The notes under the pieces were generated by a model. It made no database searches and was not told where the DNA came from. It saw nothing but the letters and a program-made list of their open reading frames with translations. Of a stretch of 64,000 bases of DNA, positions 43,202-51,171 are shown piece after piece (the stretch's first letter is position 1; each line of letters opens with the position of its first letter). The DNA lies in assembly GCA_964528605.1 (NCBI GenBank), contig CAZGSV010000001.1:1-64000 (forward strand), read 5' to 3'. Made by a program: the position numbers and the translations under genes. The DNA is from CAZGSV01 sp964528605 (GTDB taxonomy: Bacteria > Armatimonadota > Zipacnadia > CAZGSV01).

Positions 43202-44054
43202 GGAGGCAGCGCGGCTGGCATCCATCAGTCGTATCACCCGAGCCGAGATCAAGGCGTACCTGGAAGTGTTCATCGAGAACACGGTGACCGAGTACAAGGG
43301 GCGCCAAGTACCCACGCTGGGCAAGCCGGCCCAGTATCTCGCCCGCACATCCCCGAAGGGCCAGCTGAAACCGTTCCACGCGGCCATCATTCCCGCCGAG
43401 ATCCTGCGCATAAACCAGTTCGAACGCGGTTTCAGTACCAGCCTCGGCACCACTTTCGAGGAGTGCGCCCGGCTTGTCGCTCGCCAGCACCACCGCCAGG
43501 CCTCCCGGGGGTACGACATCCAGGGCGAGGCTAGCCGCGCGGCCACGCAAGAGATCGACCGGCAGGTGGCGGTTTTCGAGCACGCTACGGAGAGAGGGGC
43601 AGAGAAGCCGTCTCTTGACGAGATGGTGGCGGCAGTCCTGGACGCCCGGAGGACCGATGACCTAGAGCTGCGCACCGCACGGGCGGACCTTTTCGTGCTG
43701 GCTCGCGACGGAGCGCAGTTCCTCTTTGAGATGAAGTCGCCCAAGCCCAACAGGGGGCAATGTCTCGAGGTCATCCAACGGCTCCTCAGATTCCACCTCC
43801 TCCGCGGAGGCGCTCGCCCGAAAGTGTCCGCGTACTTCGCGATGGCCTACAACCCTTACGGGCCCACCAGGGCGGACTACCGATGGTCGTTCGCTCGGAA
43901 CTACCTACCTTTCGAGCAGGCAACGCTGATCGGGCGCGAGTTTTGGGAGCTCGTGGGAGGGCCCACCACCTATGACAGTCTGCTGGCAATCTACCAGGAA
44001 GTAGGCCGCGAGAAGACGAAGTACATGATTGACGCACTGGCGTTTGGGTTCTAG
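43182..44054 (+). CDS. TdeIII-family type II restriction endonuclease
   Basis: From TTG 43182 this is 290 residues. A PD-(D/E)xK core is clear: ADLFVLARDGAQFLFEMKSPKPNRGQ, with Asp about 168, Glu about 183 and Lys about 185. The E-x-K-x-PKPN-x-GQ arrangement is the hallmark of the TdeIII family. It overlaps the methyltransferase by 20 bp. A good ribosome site (AGGGAGG at 43200-43206) lies inside this frame, 8 bases before a CTG (LASISRITRAEIK), so the real start may be that CTG. Cognate site not determinable here. Confidence 0.85.
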   Translation: MSGGRAREAARLASISRITRAEIKAYLEVFIENTVTEYKGRQVPTLGKPAQYLARTSPKGQLKPFHAAIIPAEILRINQFERGFSTSLGTTFEECARLVARQHHRQASRGYDIQGEASRAATQEIDRQVAVFEHATERGAEKPSLDEMVAAVLDARRTDDLELRTARADLFVLARDGAQFLFEMKSPKPNRGQCLEVIQRLLRFHLLRGGARPKVSAYFAMAYNPYGPTRADYRWSFARNYLPFEQATLIGREFWELVGGPTTYDSLLAIYQEVGREKTKYMIDALAFGF

Positions 44055-44556
44055 CGCACCGCTACGGCACGCCATAGGTCGCCGCGCAACTTACCCGTCC
44101 AGACTCCTGCTGGCTGGCCCGGACACGGGCCCCCCCACCGTGACCTCGCGCGGCCACGACGGACGGTGTGACTCTTACGCTCCTCCACCCTCCCAGGCGC
44201 ACACCAATCGGGTCACAGCACCCTGTAGTCGGGTCCCGGAACCACTCGCACTTGCTCGCCCTGCTGCGCCGCTCCAAGGTAAGCCTTGCTGCCCGCGGCC
44301 ACCGTCCCAACGGTCATTACCTGCTCCTCTCTGCCTGCCGCGCGCCGGCCGAGCCTAACCCCCTCCGCGTCCATGCCGCCGATATTGTGCAGCCAAACCT
44401 GGCCTCCCTGCGCCCGCTCCAGGGTCAGCACCGGCGCGATGAAGTACCTGTAACACAACTGGTCCGCCCACTCAGCCCGCTACGCCCTTTACCTCGTTGA
44501 CTTTGCCCTCGTCGTGTGCGAGCCTGTACCGCTACGGGGCAAGGGAGGGAACTCAC
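44055..44556. other. Gap between the restriction gene and the unknown/HEPN pair
   Basis: About 500 bp with no confident gene. A possible small minus-strand frame (44213-44458) is listed separately. A perfect ribosome site (AAGGGAGGG) for the next gene lies at its right edge. Confidence 0.4.
44213..44458 (-). CDS. Possible small protein, unrecognised
   Basis: An 81-codon minus-strand frame with a TTG start and no ribosome site. Its composition is protein-like: FIAPVLTLERAQGGQVWLHN, VMTVGTVAAGSKAYLG and EQVRVVPGPDYRVL, alternating hydrophobic strands as in a small beta-barrel. It could be the C-terminal remnant of a longer gene. Nothing similar is known to me; it may be spurious. Confidence 0.25.
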   Translation of the reverse strand: MCYRYFIAPVLTLERAQGGQVWLHNIGGMDAEGVRLGRRAAGREEQVMTVGTVAAGSKAYLGAAQQGEQVRVVPGPDYRVL

Positions 44557-45192
44557 ATGGCCGACGTGCACATCTCCTCGCTCAGCGCGCTGGTGGACGC
44601 TCCAGCCACCAGGTGGCACCGCATCCTGGAGCAGCTCCGGCGGAGCCAGCGGACTCGCTTCTTCACCTACAAGCCAGTCCGCCAGGCCGTGGCTCAAACC
44701 CTCGGCGGAGGCACCGGTGTTGACCTAAACAAGGTATGGCAGCGTCTCCGGCAAGACGCCCAGCAAGGGGGTCAACGCCAGCTCAGCGCCAACGTCAATC
44801 GCTTCCAGATGTTCCTCGACAGGTTCTGTCGGCAGATCCAGGCGCTTCAGAGAGATCTAATGGCGGGTGCGGAGGGCCAGGATCCAATCAGCGTGGGCCG
44901 GCTTCTGGTATCAGGTGGCCCTCATCTGCTGGTCACCGACCTCGCAGGACACAGCCGGTACCTCTACCTCCACTGCTCCGCGTGGGACAGCGACAAAGTT
45001 AGAGCGTTCTGCGAATTGCTGACCATGGTTCTGGAGCAGAAGTACCAGGCCAAGGCGGGTGCCCTGTGGGTCATGGACCTCCAAAAAGGCAAGGAGATCG
45101 ACTACCTCCGCTCGAGGCCGCGCGTTCGCAAGAAATGCATCGCTGCGGCGAATCTGCTAGCGGCATTGTGGGCGGCGGAGGCGGAGGAGTAG
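44557..45192 (+). CDS. Unknown protein, first gene of a pair with a HEPN protein
   Basis: A 211-residue protein, ATG 44557 with AAGGGAGGG upstream. The N-terminal half is helical and basic (ATRWHRILEQLRRSQRTRFFTYKPVRQAV, FQMFLDRFCRQIQALQRDL). The C-terminal half alternates strands and helices (LLVSGGPHLLVTDLAGHSRYLYLHC, AKAGALWVMDLQKGKEIDYLRSRPRVRKKC). The Asp/Lys around VMDLQKGK could suggest a nuclease-like fold, but no motif is secure. It lies 21 bp before the HEPN gene on the same strand and inside a defence island, so an antitoxin or effector-regulator role is a hypothesis only. Confidence 0.65.
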   Translation: MADVHISSLSALVDAPATRWHRILEQLRRSQRTRFFTYKPVRQAVAQTLGGGTGVDLNKVWQRLRQDAQQGGQRQLSANVNRFQMFLDRFCRQIQALQRDLMAGAEGQDPISVGRLLVSGGPHLLVTDLAGHSRYLYLHCSAWDSDKVRAFCELLTMVLEQKYQAKAGALWVMDLQKGKEIDYLRSRPRVRKKCIAAANLLAALWAAEAEE

Positions 45193-45213
45193 CTTGGGAG
45201 GAGGAGGGACGCC

Positions 45214-45816
45214 GTGAAGAAGGCCAACCTCACAAGGGTCCGTGACCGAGCGTTGGTTCAGCTCCGGCAGGTGGAAGCCCGCCTCCGCGTGGCGGACCGG
45301 GGGCGGGGCATCCCCCGCGAGTTCGCCCAATGGGCGTACTCGATGTTGGCAGCCTCCGCCTGGACACTCTGGGAGCGCTTCGCCGAGGATGTCATCATCG
45401 TACAACTCAATCGGGACTCAAATGCGCTATCCGATGCCCTGGACCTGTCCCTCCCCCGCCACATGGCGGTCGACACCGTACGCGCAATCCTCCTGGCGCG
45501 TGGGTACTTCGACTTCGCCAACTCGAGCGACCTCATTCGCAAGGCCAACAGGTACCTGGGCAAGCCCCGGAATCCCTTCCACAACGTGACCTCAGGAGAC
45601 CGCGAGATCCTCGACGACCTGGCGGTCGTCCGCAACGCAATCCTTCACGGGAGCGCCGAGGCGCGCCGGAGGTACGTTCGGCTATTGCGCCACCGACACC
45701 ACTACACCAACACTGTGACGCCAGGCATCTTCCTGCGCGGCGGCCCTGCGGGCGCTACACGCCTCGACACCTACCTGCACGCCCTCAACCGGGCAATCCG
45801 GCAAGTCGTCCCCTGA
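45214..45816 (+). CDS. HEPN-superfamily protein (candidate RNase)
   Basis: A 200-residue, almost entirely helical protein; GTG 45214 follows GGAGGAGGG. The segment DDLAVVRNAILHGSAEARR contains R-N-x3-H (Arg about 140, His about 145), the R-x4-6-H signature of HEPN RNases. The region AYSMLAASAWTLWERFAEDVI fits the first HEPN helix pair, and HNVTSGDREILDDL leads into the active helix, as in RiboL-PSP/MAE_28990-like HEPN proteins. HEPN proteins serve as toxins or RNA-cleaving effectors in immunity. Tandem layout with the 211-residue protein is toxin-antitoxin-like. Confidence 0.7.
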   Translation: MKKANLTRVRDRALVQLRQVEARLRVADRGRGIPREFAQWAYSMLAASAWTLWERFAEDVIIVQLNRDSNALSDALDLSLPRHMAVDTVRAILLARGYFDFANSSDLIRKANRYLGKPRNPFHNVTSGDREILDDLAVVRNAILHGSAEARRRYVRLLRHRHHYTNTVTPGIFLRGGPAGATRLDTYLHALNRAIRQVVP

Positions 45817-45985
45817 CCCCTCGCCCCCCTTGCTTGCCCGCCCGTGGAGGGCCCACCGTAGCTCCCGTCCGGCAGCGAAGGCGCGTCCCCCTGTCCCCCC
45901 TCTGCCTCAATCTGCGCAATCTGCGGCTCCCCCCCGCCCTCCCCTTCCCCCAACACGCAAATTGAGGGACGGGCACTCTTTTTGC

Positions 45986-46280
45986 GTTACGCCCCCGCGC
46001 ATCCGGGTCGAAGTGAAGCACCGCAAGCCCCCCCATCGGCCCCCTCGATGTTCGCGCCTTTCGGGCCGCCATCCGGCCCGACGAAACCGGCCTCTTCGTG
46101 TCCACCGGCGGGTTCACCAACGAGGCGCTGCGTGAGCCGGAGAAGGCCGGCCGCCCCTTGACCCTGATTGACCAGGACCGCTTCATCGAACTGCTTTGCG
46201 AGCACTACGATCGGCTCGAACCCGAGTTTCGCGCCATGGTGCCGCTCAAGGCGCTCTTCATCCCCGTTCCACGCGAATAG
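45986..46280 (+). pseudogene. Mrr-type restriction endonuclease remnant, frameshifted and 5'-truncated
   Basis: In one frame (45998-46033) stands RIRVEVKHRK, the catalytic E-x-K strand of Mrr-cat nucleases. After a run of seven C (46028-46034) the homology moves to another frame: IGPLDVRAFRAAI, TGLFVSTGGFTNEA, RPLTLIDQDRFIELLCEHYDRL, ending at 46280. This is the standard Mrr C-terminus (fvstGGFT..A......i.LIdg..Lv.Ll..h). One extra C explains the shift. The N-terminal half is not found in the 150 bp upstream, so it is a dead gene. Confidence 0.75.
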
Positions 46281-46334
46281 CGGAGCGCGCCGAGAAACTG
46301 TGCTGCTCTGGAGCGGCTCGCTCTCACTCCCCTG

Positions 46335-46343
46335 TGCTACTAT
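46335..46343 (+). promoter_or_regulatory. Extended -10 element just before the glycosidase gene
   Basis: TG-C-TACTAT ends 10 bases before the ATG at 46353, so the transcript would start within a few bases of the start codon. There is no ribosome site, again consistent with a leaderless mRNA. Confidence 0.4.
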
Positions 46344-46352
46344 CTGGCGGCC

Positions 46353-49241
46353 ATGCGCTCTCACTCGACGTGCCTGCTAATGGTCGTGGTTGCGCTGGCG
46401 CTGGTGCCCCCGCGTGCGCCGGCGCTCGCCCTCTCCGACAGCCCTTTGGTTTGGGACTTCGAAGGCGACTCTCTCTGTCCCTGGACTGCCACCGGATCGG
46501 CCTGGGGTGTCACCGACCGGGACCGCGCCGGCCGGCACGGCCGGCAACACGCGGAGTCGCTCTGCGGGGGCGAAGCGGCCACCGGCGTTCTGCGATCACC
46601 CCCCTTCACCATAGACGGCCCCTTCCTCACTTTCCTCCTGCACGGCTGGTCCGGCAACGACCAGATCGGCCGCAACTGCGTCCGCCTCATCCGTCAACAA
46701 GACGGCGCCGTGCTCAGGGAGGCTGCCCCCCCCGGCTCGGATGCCTTCGTTGCTGTCCGTTGGGATGTCCGCTCGTTCCTCGGCGAGTCCGTCTTCCTTG
46801 AGGCGACGGATGAGGCTGCGGGCGACGCCTACGCCTGGCTTGGCATAGACGATGTTCGCGTTCTCAGCGCACCGCTCAAACGGGCGGGCCGCGAACGGCC
46901 CGTCCTCACCGACCTGAGCGATGACCGCCTCGTTCTCGAGACACGTTACTACCGCCTCGAGTTCAACCGCCGGACGGGCCGGTTCGACAGGTGCTTCTTG
47001 GACGTCACTGGCGCCGCGCCGCGGTTCGACCCTAACATCTTCGGCGAAACCGGCGGAATGGGCTTCGCCGATCCTGATCCGCCCAAAGAAGGTGACCTCT
47101 ACCGCGTCGAACTCATCCCTCAGGTGGGCCGCTGGGACGTGACCATATTCCCGTTCCATCGTCCCGCGGGCCTAGCCACCCTCGCGCTCACAGCCGACCC
47201 CGACTCGCCGGCCTTGGGCATCGAGATAGGCGTGCTGCCAAGCCCCGGTCCCAAGCGCGACCTGGGGGGGCCCGCACCTGCACCTGGGATGCCTGCTGAC
47301 ACCCAGGACACCTTCCTCATCTCGCTCGACGATCAGGTGTCGCCCACCTGGGTCTTCTACGGCGGCCGCAAGGCTCGCGTGGCCCACGACGGACGTCCCG
47401 ACGGCCTGCTAGCGGATTCCTCGGTTCCCGTGGCTGGCGTACTCGACAAGGAAGACCCTAACCTTTGCCTCCGGCTCGAGTGGGATCACCTTTCCGCGAG
47501 CGCGGTCTGCGGCACTTTGCCCGGGCTGGGCGTGGCTGGATTCGCCTTGCCCGTCCGTGGCCCCGGCCCGGTCTCCCTTTCCGTGCGCCTTATTCCCGGT
47601 ATGCCGGACATCGAAGGCCCGACTGCACTCTTGCGCGACACCTTTTCCACCGCCGAGCCAGCGGCCGAGACCTTCGTCTTCTGGCTCAGCCATGTGGCGA
47701 ACGTTCGCGACTTCAGCGGCCACCTCCTGCAAGCCACCGCGGCTCATCTGGCCGACTTCGACCAAGCCTGGCTCACGGATGCCTACTCCAACTGCTGGAC
47801 CCGCGATGTCGCCTACGGCTGGCGCAGCGGCATCTACGTCGCCGGCCCGGCTATGCTCCAGGTCATGCGCGATGAGATAGAAGTGCTCGGCTCCGCGCAC
47901 AATGACCGCGGCTGGAGCCCCACTGGCGTCAGCCCCAAACTCGACTTCTTCTACGGCAACCTCGACTCCATGGCCCACCTTATCAACATGACGTACGACT
48001 ACTACGCCAAGACCGGAGACGACGGTTTTCTCGCGGCGCAAGTGCCCAACCTGCGCCGCCAGGGCGATGCCATCCTTTCCCTGATTGACGGCTCTGGCCT
48101 GCCGTCCGTACCGCCCGGAGGAGACATCTGGCCCGACCTCGGCAGGATCCAGGGGCACCAAACCTACCTAACAGCCCTCTCCTACGGTGCCCTGCGCAAC
48201 CTGTCCCGTCTGCTACAGTTCGCGGGTGAGACCGGCAACGAGCCTTACGGAGTCGCCGCAGGCCGCGTGATGGCAGCGGCCAGCCGGCCCGTTTCCCAAG
48301 GCGGGCTATGGGATCCTTCTTGCGGAGCCTTCATCGCATGGCGTCAGCCGGACGGCGCCACCCATCCCCCCGACACGCACGGCAACCTGACAGCCGTCCT
48401 GACTGGTCTTTGCCCCCCCGAACGCGTTCCCTCTGTCTTCGCCGCGCTAGACGCCCACCGCGCCCACATATACGAAGGTGGGATGACGCCCCTTTCCTAC
48501 AGTGTGGAGCCCTCAGACCACACCCTACGGCAATGGCTCCCTTGGATCGCTGGCCTGGATATCGCCGCCCGCGCCCGCTGGGGCGACCCTCGCGCTGCGG
48601 ATACCTACCGCCTGCTCCTGCATGAGTACCGCCGGGCCCCCTTCCCCTTCCGGGAAGCCTCGGTTAGCCCCAACGATCCCGTTCATGGCGGCAACTCTGG
48701 CCGCGTCTGGGACTCCTGGTCTTTGCTTTACGCGCTCTACAATGCCCACTTCGGCATAGACCTCACCCCGGGCCACATCCGCGTCCACCCCAGCCCCCTC
48801 CTCCCGATTCACGGCCAGGAGGTCAAGGGCCTGCGCTGGCAGAACAAGCGCTATGATCTGCGCTTCGCGGGCTCGGGCCCCTTCGTTACCGGTGTCCGCT
48901 TCGAGGGCCAAAACCTGCCCTCGTGTATCCTGCCGGCCTGTTCCGGCCGCGCGGAGATCCGAATGGGCCAAGTGCGGCGCCACCCCCTTCTCCTGGACGC
49001 CCCGGATGGCATGCGCCTCCACAACGCCTCATGGGCCAGGCGCACGCTCTGCCTGTCCCTAGAGCCGCTGACGGCGCACGAATCCCTAACCGTCTTCTGG
49101 CCGTCGCGCCTGGGGCCCCCGACCGTGGCGGGACTTCAACCGCGTGACCGCTACCGGTACGACCGCCGCGCGGAGTCCCTGACCATCACCCTCACTGCCC
49201 CTCTCCCCAGAACCCTCCAGATCTCCCCGGCCCCTCCTTAG
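46353..49241 (+). CDS. Secreted multi-domain six-hairpin glycosidase-like protein
   Basis: A 962-residue protein with a signal peptide (MRSHSTCLLMVVVALALVPPRAPALA). Residues 28-170 form a jelly-roll sugar-binding-type domain (VWDFEGDSLCPWTATGSAWGV, IGIDDVRVL-like end). A beta-domain around 190-430 follows. An alpha/alpha barrel from about 440 to 830 shows LTDAYSNCWTRDVAYGWRSGIYVAGPAML, NDRGWSPTGVSPKLDFFYGNLDSMAHL, HQTYLTALSYGALRNLSRLL and GRVWDSWSLLYALYNAHFGI, resembling GH63/GH116/GH78-type enzymes. The C-terminal beta domain is typical. Exact GH family not assigned. Confidence 0.75.
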   Translation: MRSHSTCLLMVVVALALVPPRAPALALSDSPLVWDFEGDSLCPWTATGSAWGVTDRDRAGRHGRQHAESLCGGEAATGVLRSPPFTIDGPFLTFLLHGWSGNDQIGRNCVRLIRQQDGAVLREAAPPGSDAFVAVRWDVRSFLGESVFLEATDEAAGDAYAWLGIDDVRVLSAPLKRAGRERPVLTDLSDDRLVLETRYYRLEFNRRTGRFDRCFLDVTGAAPRFDPNIFGETGGMGFADPDPPKEGDLYRVELIPQVGRWDVTIFPFHRPAGLATLALTADPDSPALGIEIGVLPSPGPKRDLGGPAPAPGMPADTQDTFLISLDDQVSPTWVFYGGRKARVAHDGRPDGLLADSSVPVAGVLDKEDPNLCLRLEWDHLSASAVCGTLPGLGVAGFALPVRGPGPVSLSVRLIPGMPDIEGPTALLRDTFSTAEPAAETFVFWLSHVANVRDFSGHLLQATAAHLADFDQAWLTDAYSNCWTRDVAYGWRSGIYVAGPAMLQVMRDEIEVLGSAHNDRGWSPTGVSPKLDFFYGNLDSMAHLINMTYDYYAKTGDDGFLAAQVPNLRRQGDAILSLIDGSGLPSVPPGGDIWPDLGRIQGHQTYLTALSYGALRNLSRLLQFAGETGNEPYGVAAGRVMAAASRPVSQGGLWDPSCGAFIAWRQPDGATHPPDTHGNLTAVLTGLCPPERVPSVFAALDAHRAHIYEGGMTPLSYSVEPSDHTLRQWLPWIAGLDIAARARWGDPRAADTYRLLLHEYRRAPFPFREASVSPNDPVHGGNSGRVWDSWSLLYALYNAHFGIDLTPGHIRVHPSPLLPIHGQEVKGLRWQNKRYDLRFAGSGPFVTGVRFEGQNLPSCILPACSGRAEIRMGQVRRHPLLLDAPDGMRLHNASWARRTLCLSLEPLTAHESLTVFWPSRLGPPTVAGLQPRDRYRYDRRAESLTITLTAPLPRTLQISPAPP

Positions 49242-49257
49242 CCAATCTGAACACCCC

Positions 49258-49278
49258 GGTGCCAGGCACCTGGGTGCC
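49258..49278. repeat. GGTGCC-n-GGCACC extragenic palindrome
   Basis: GGTGCC-A-GGCACC, followed by a second GGTGCC (GGCACC-TG-GGTGCC), 17 bp after the glycosidase stop. The same unit occurs at 53739, 61290, 61325 and, with a four-base loop, 37990. Confidence 0.7.
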
Positions 49279-49460
49279 ATCTACCGTTCGCTTCCTGCGA
49301 GCACCGGCATTCCCTAGGCGCACCGAAGCGGCTCCGCCCAAGCCTCCCTCGTTCTGGGTGCCGTACCTGGCGCGACCGCGCGAGGGCACCGGGGCGCTTC
49401 TCTCTCCGCCGAGGGGTGCAGCGCCTCTGGTGTCGGCTGCGCTACAAGGGAATGCGCCAG

Positions 49461-49724
49461 TCAGTCGTTGACCCCCGGCTCGATCCCCCCGGGGGACATC
49501 GATTGACCGCGGGGCCCCGCCTCCACATGTTGCGATCGTCGGCTGGCTGCCGCACCGGAGGTGCCTCCATCCCGCAGCCACTCGTCTATCGCCTCGCGAA
49601 GGAACCGCCATCGTCCTCCCACGCGGGCACCAGGAACGATCCCTTGTCTGACGAGCCTGCGGAATGTCCACAGCGTCAGTCGGAGATAGTCGGCGCACTC
49701 GTTTGCGTCCATGACAGGCTTCAT
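49461..49724 (-). CDS. Small excisionase/MerR-like helix-turn-helix protein
   Basis: From ATG 49724, 87 residues. MDANECADYLRLTLWTFRRLVRQGIVPGARVGGRWRFLREAIDEWL is a complete HTH_17 (excisionase-type) winged helix: ECADYL-x-Ltxxtxrrlv followed by the wing GGRWRF and W-terminated helix. A Ser/Gly/Arg-rich tail follows. No integrase or phage gene accompanies it. There is no clear ribosome site; TAAGTT eight bases upstream could be the -10 of a leaderless transcript. Its place beside the putative origin is of interest, but function is unknown. Confidence 0.75.
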   Translation of the reverse strand: MKPVMDANECADYLRLTLWTFRRLVRQGIVPGARVGGRWRFLREAIDEWLRDGGTSGAAASRRSQHVEAGPRGQSMSPGGIEPGVND

Positions 49725-50519
49725 ATCTACCAAACTTACCCTTTTCTTACCCGGTTCAGTACAGTGCTGCACCCTGGCTGGGTGGCGACCCAGTCCCGGT
49801 GTTGCCTGAGCACGGGCAGGCGTCGACGGCGCACAGGCCTGCAACGCGACTAACGTCCCGCCGTCACTAACGCGTTGGGAGGCCTGTCGCCGGAACCCGG
49901 TACGAGCGCTGCCCCCCGGCCGAGGCCTCCACGCTCCGGCCGACCGTTTTGCTCGTCATGCGGGCTCGCCTGCGTGATCCGGTGTGGCGCAAGGCGCGTA
50001 GGACCACCTGCACACGGTTTGCGAATCGCGGAATCCCAGAGACGGGGGCTCGCGTCGCAAGTCGTGGCGGCGGGAGCGCGGACCACCGCAGGGGCACGCT
50101 GTTCCCTCAGCCCGGCTCTGCCTGGCGGAACCCAGCGCCCATGTGGGGACGCTCGATTGAACGATGGCGGACGCCTTTGCGCCTGTGGGCGGTTGGCAAG
50201 TGGACGGGGCGGGGGGCCCTCACACCCGCGGGCGAGTTGAGTGAATTGTGCGAACGCGGGCGGCGAGAACCGAGGGGGCTGGGGCGGAAGGTGGGCACAG
50301 GTTGGCGGGGACTACGCTGGAACGCGGCGTGGCGAGGGCGGGGCCTGCGAGCGCGGTGAGGTTTGGGGGCTAGGGCGCGGTCGCCGGGATTCGGGCAGGG
50401 TTGACGCGGAAGGCCATTCCCCGTATAGGAGTGAATGTTGCCGGGCGGTGGATCGGAGGAGTGGGACTGAGAAGATGGGGCGAGGAATATGCTACCAAGT
50501 AGTTTAGTAACTGTTTCAC
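49725..50519. other. Long non-coding region next to parS: candidate replication-origin region
   Basis: About 795 bp without a convincing gene. The left part contains an AT-richer patch (49725-49760). The right part, 50150-50400, is strikingly G-rich on the plus strand. Plus-strand composition looks C-rich left of here and G-rich right of here, on both gene orientations. No obvious DnaA box (TTATCCACA) is visible, so oriC is inferred only from gene context, parS and skew. Confidence 0.4.
50401..50429 (+). promoter_or_regulatory. Sigma70-type promoter of the rsmG-parA-parB operon
   Basis: TTGACG, 17-base spacer, TATAGG. The transcript would start near 50436 and its leader would include the parS site at 50512-50527. 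Confidence 0.55.
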
Positions 50520-50527
50520 GTGAAACA
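50512..50527. promoter_or_regulatory. parS: parS centromere site
   Basis: TGTTTCACGTGAAACA is a perfect 16-bp match to the canonical ParB-binding palindrome. parB lies 1.4 kb downstream. The proposed GTG start codon of rsmG (50520-50522) is inside the palindrome, so ParB binding could affect operon expression. No second copy was noticed in the window. Confidence 0.95.
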
Positions 50528-51167
50528 TAGGCTGGGCGACTGGGATCGCCACATCGCCGCCGCCGCCGAGGCCCTGGCCTCCGCAGGCATCGCCAGACTC
50601 ACGGACGCTCAGCGCCACACCCTAACCCTCTTCGGCCAAGCCATACTCGAATGCGCCTACCCCGCTGGTCTCACCACAGCCTCCGAGCCGCGCTCCGTCG
50701 TCGACCGACTCATCCTTGACTCCCTACTTGGCTATCCGCTCCTTGCCAACCGCGAGTCGGTCACGGACATCGGCACCGGGCCGGGAATCCCCGGCATACC
50801 CCTCGCGATTGCCATGCCGGATGCTTGCTTCACCCTCGTGGACAGCCGCCGCAAAGCCGTGTCGTTCCTCCACTACGCGATCCCGCCCCTCGGCCTCGGC
50901 AACGTCTCGTGCCTTCGCGCCCGGGTCGGCCACGACCCCATACCCCAGTCGGAGGCTGTTGTCTCACGCTGCGCGGGTAACCCCCAAGCCATTGCTGGCA
51001 CTTGCTTGACGGCCGTTAGACCGGGTGGCATAGTGGTTCTATGGGTCAAGAGCGACCTCTCGGCCGCCAGCCTGGGAACAGACTGTCTCGGTGCCGTGTC
51101 AGAGGTCCGAACATTCGACATAAGCGCCATGGGGCACACGAGGCGCCTGTTGATGCTACGGAGGTAG
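50520..51167 (+). CDS. rsmG: 16S rRNA (guanine527-N7)-methyltransferase
   Basis: A 215-residue protein with the RsmG pattern: VVDRLILDSLLGYPLL in place of the usual vkHflDSL, the SAM loop TDIGTGPGIPGIPLAIAMP, FTLVDSRRKAVSFLHYA, and LTAVRPGGIVVLWVKSD. It methylates N7 of G527 in 16S rRNA using SAM. rsmG directly before parA and parB is the classic origin-proximal arrangement. The start is GTG 50520, inside parS, with no ribosome site upstream; a start slightly further in is possible but no better codon is visible before the domain. Confidence 0.88.
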   Translation: MKHRLGDWDRHIAAAAEALASAGIARLTDAQRHTLTLFGQAILECAYPAGLTTASEPRSVVDRLILDSLLGYPLLANRESVTDIGTGPGIPGIPLAIAMPDACFTLVDSRRKAVSFLHYAIPPLGLGNVSCLRARVGHDPIPQSEAVVSRCAGNPQAIAGTCLTAVRPGGIVVLWVKSDLSAASLGTDCLGAVSEVRTFDISAMGHTRRLLMLRR

Positions 51168-51171
51168 CGCC

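Noticed and set aside
49665..49673. ATGTCCACA as a DnaA box
   Set aside because: Only 7 of 9 match TTATCCACA, it is single, and it is inside the coding sequence of the HTH gene.
49461..49724. Excisionase-like HTH as evidence of a prophage
   Set aside because: No integrase, structural phage gene or attachment repeat is visible nearby; such HTH proteins also occur alone.
49875..50359. Several overlapping plus-strand frames in the long gap before parS
   Set aside because: Arg/Gly/Cys-rich sequences with no recognisable domain or ribosome site; the stretch is better read as non-coding.
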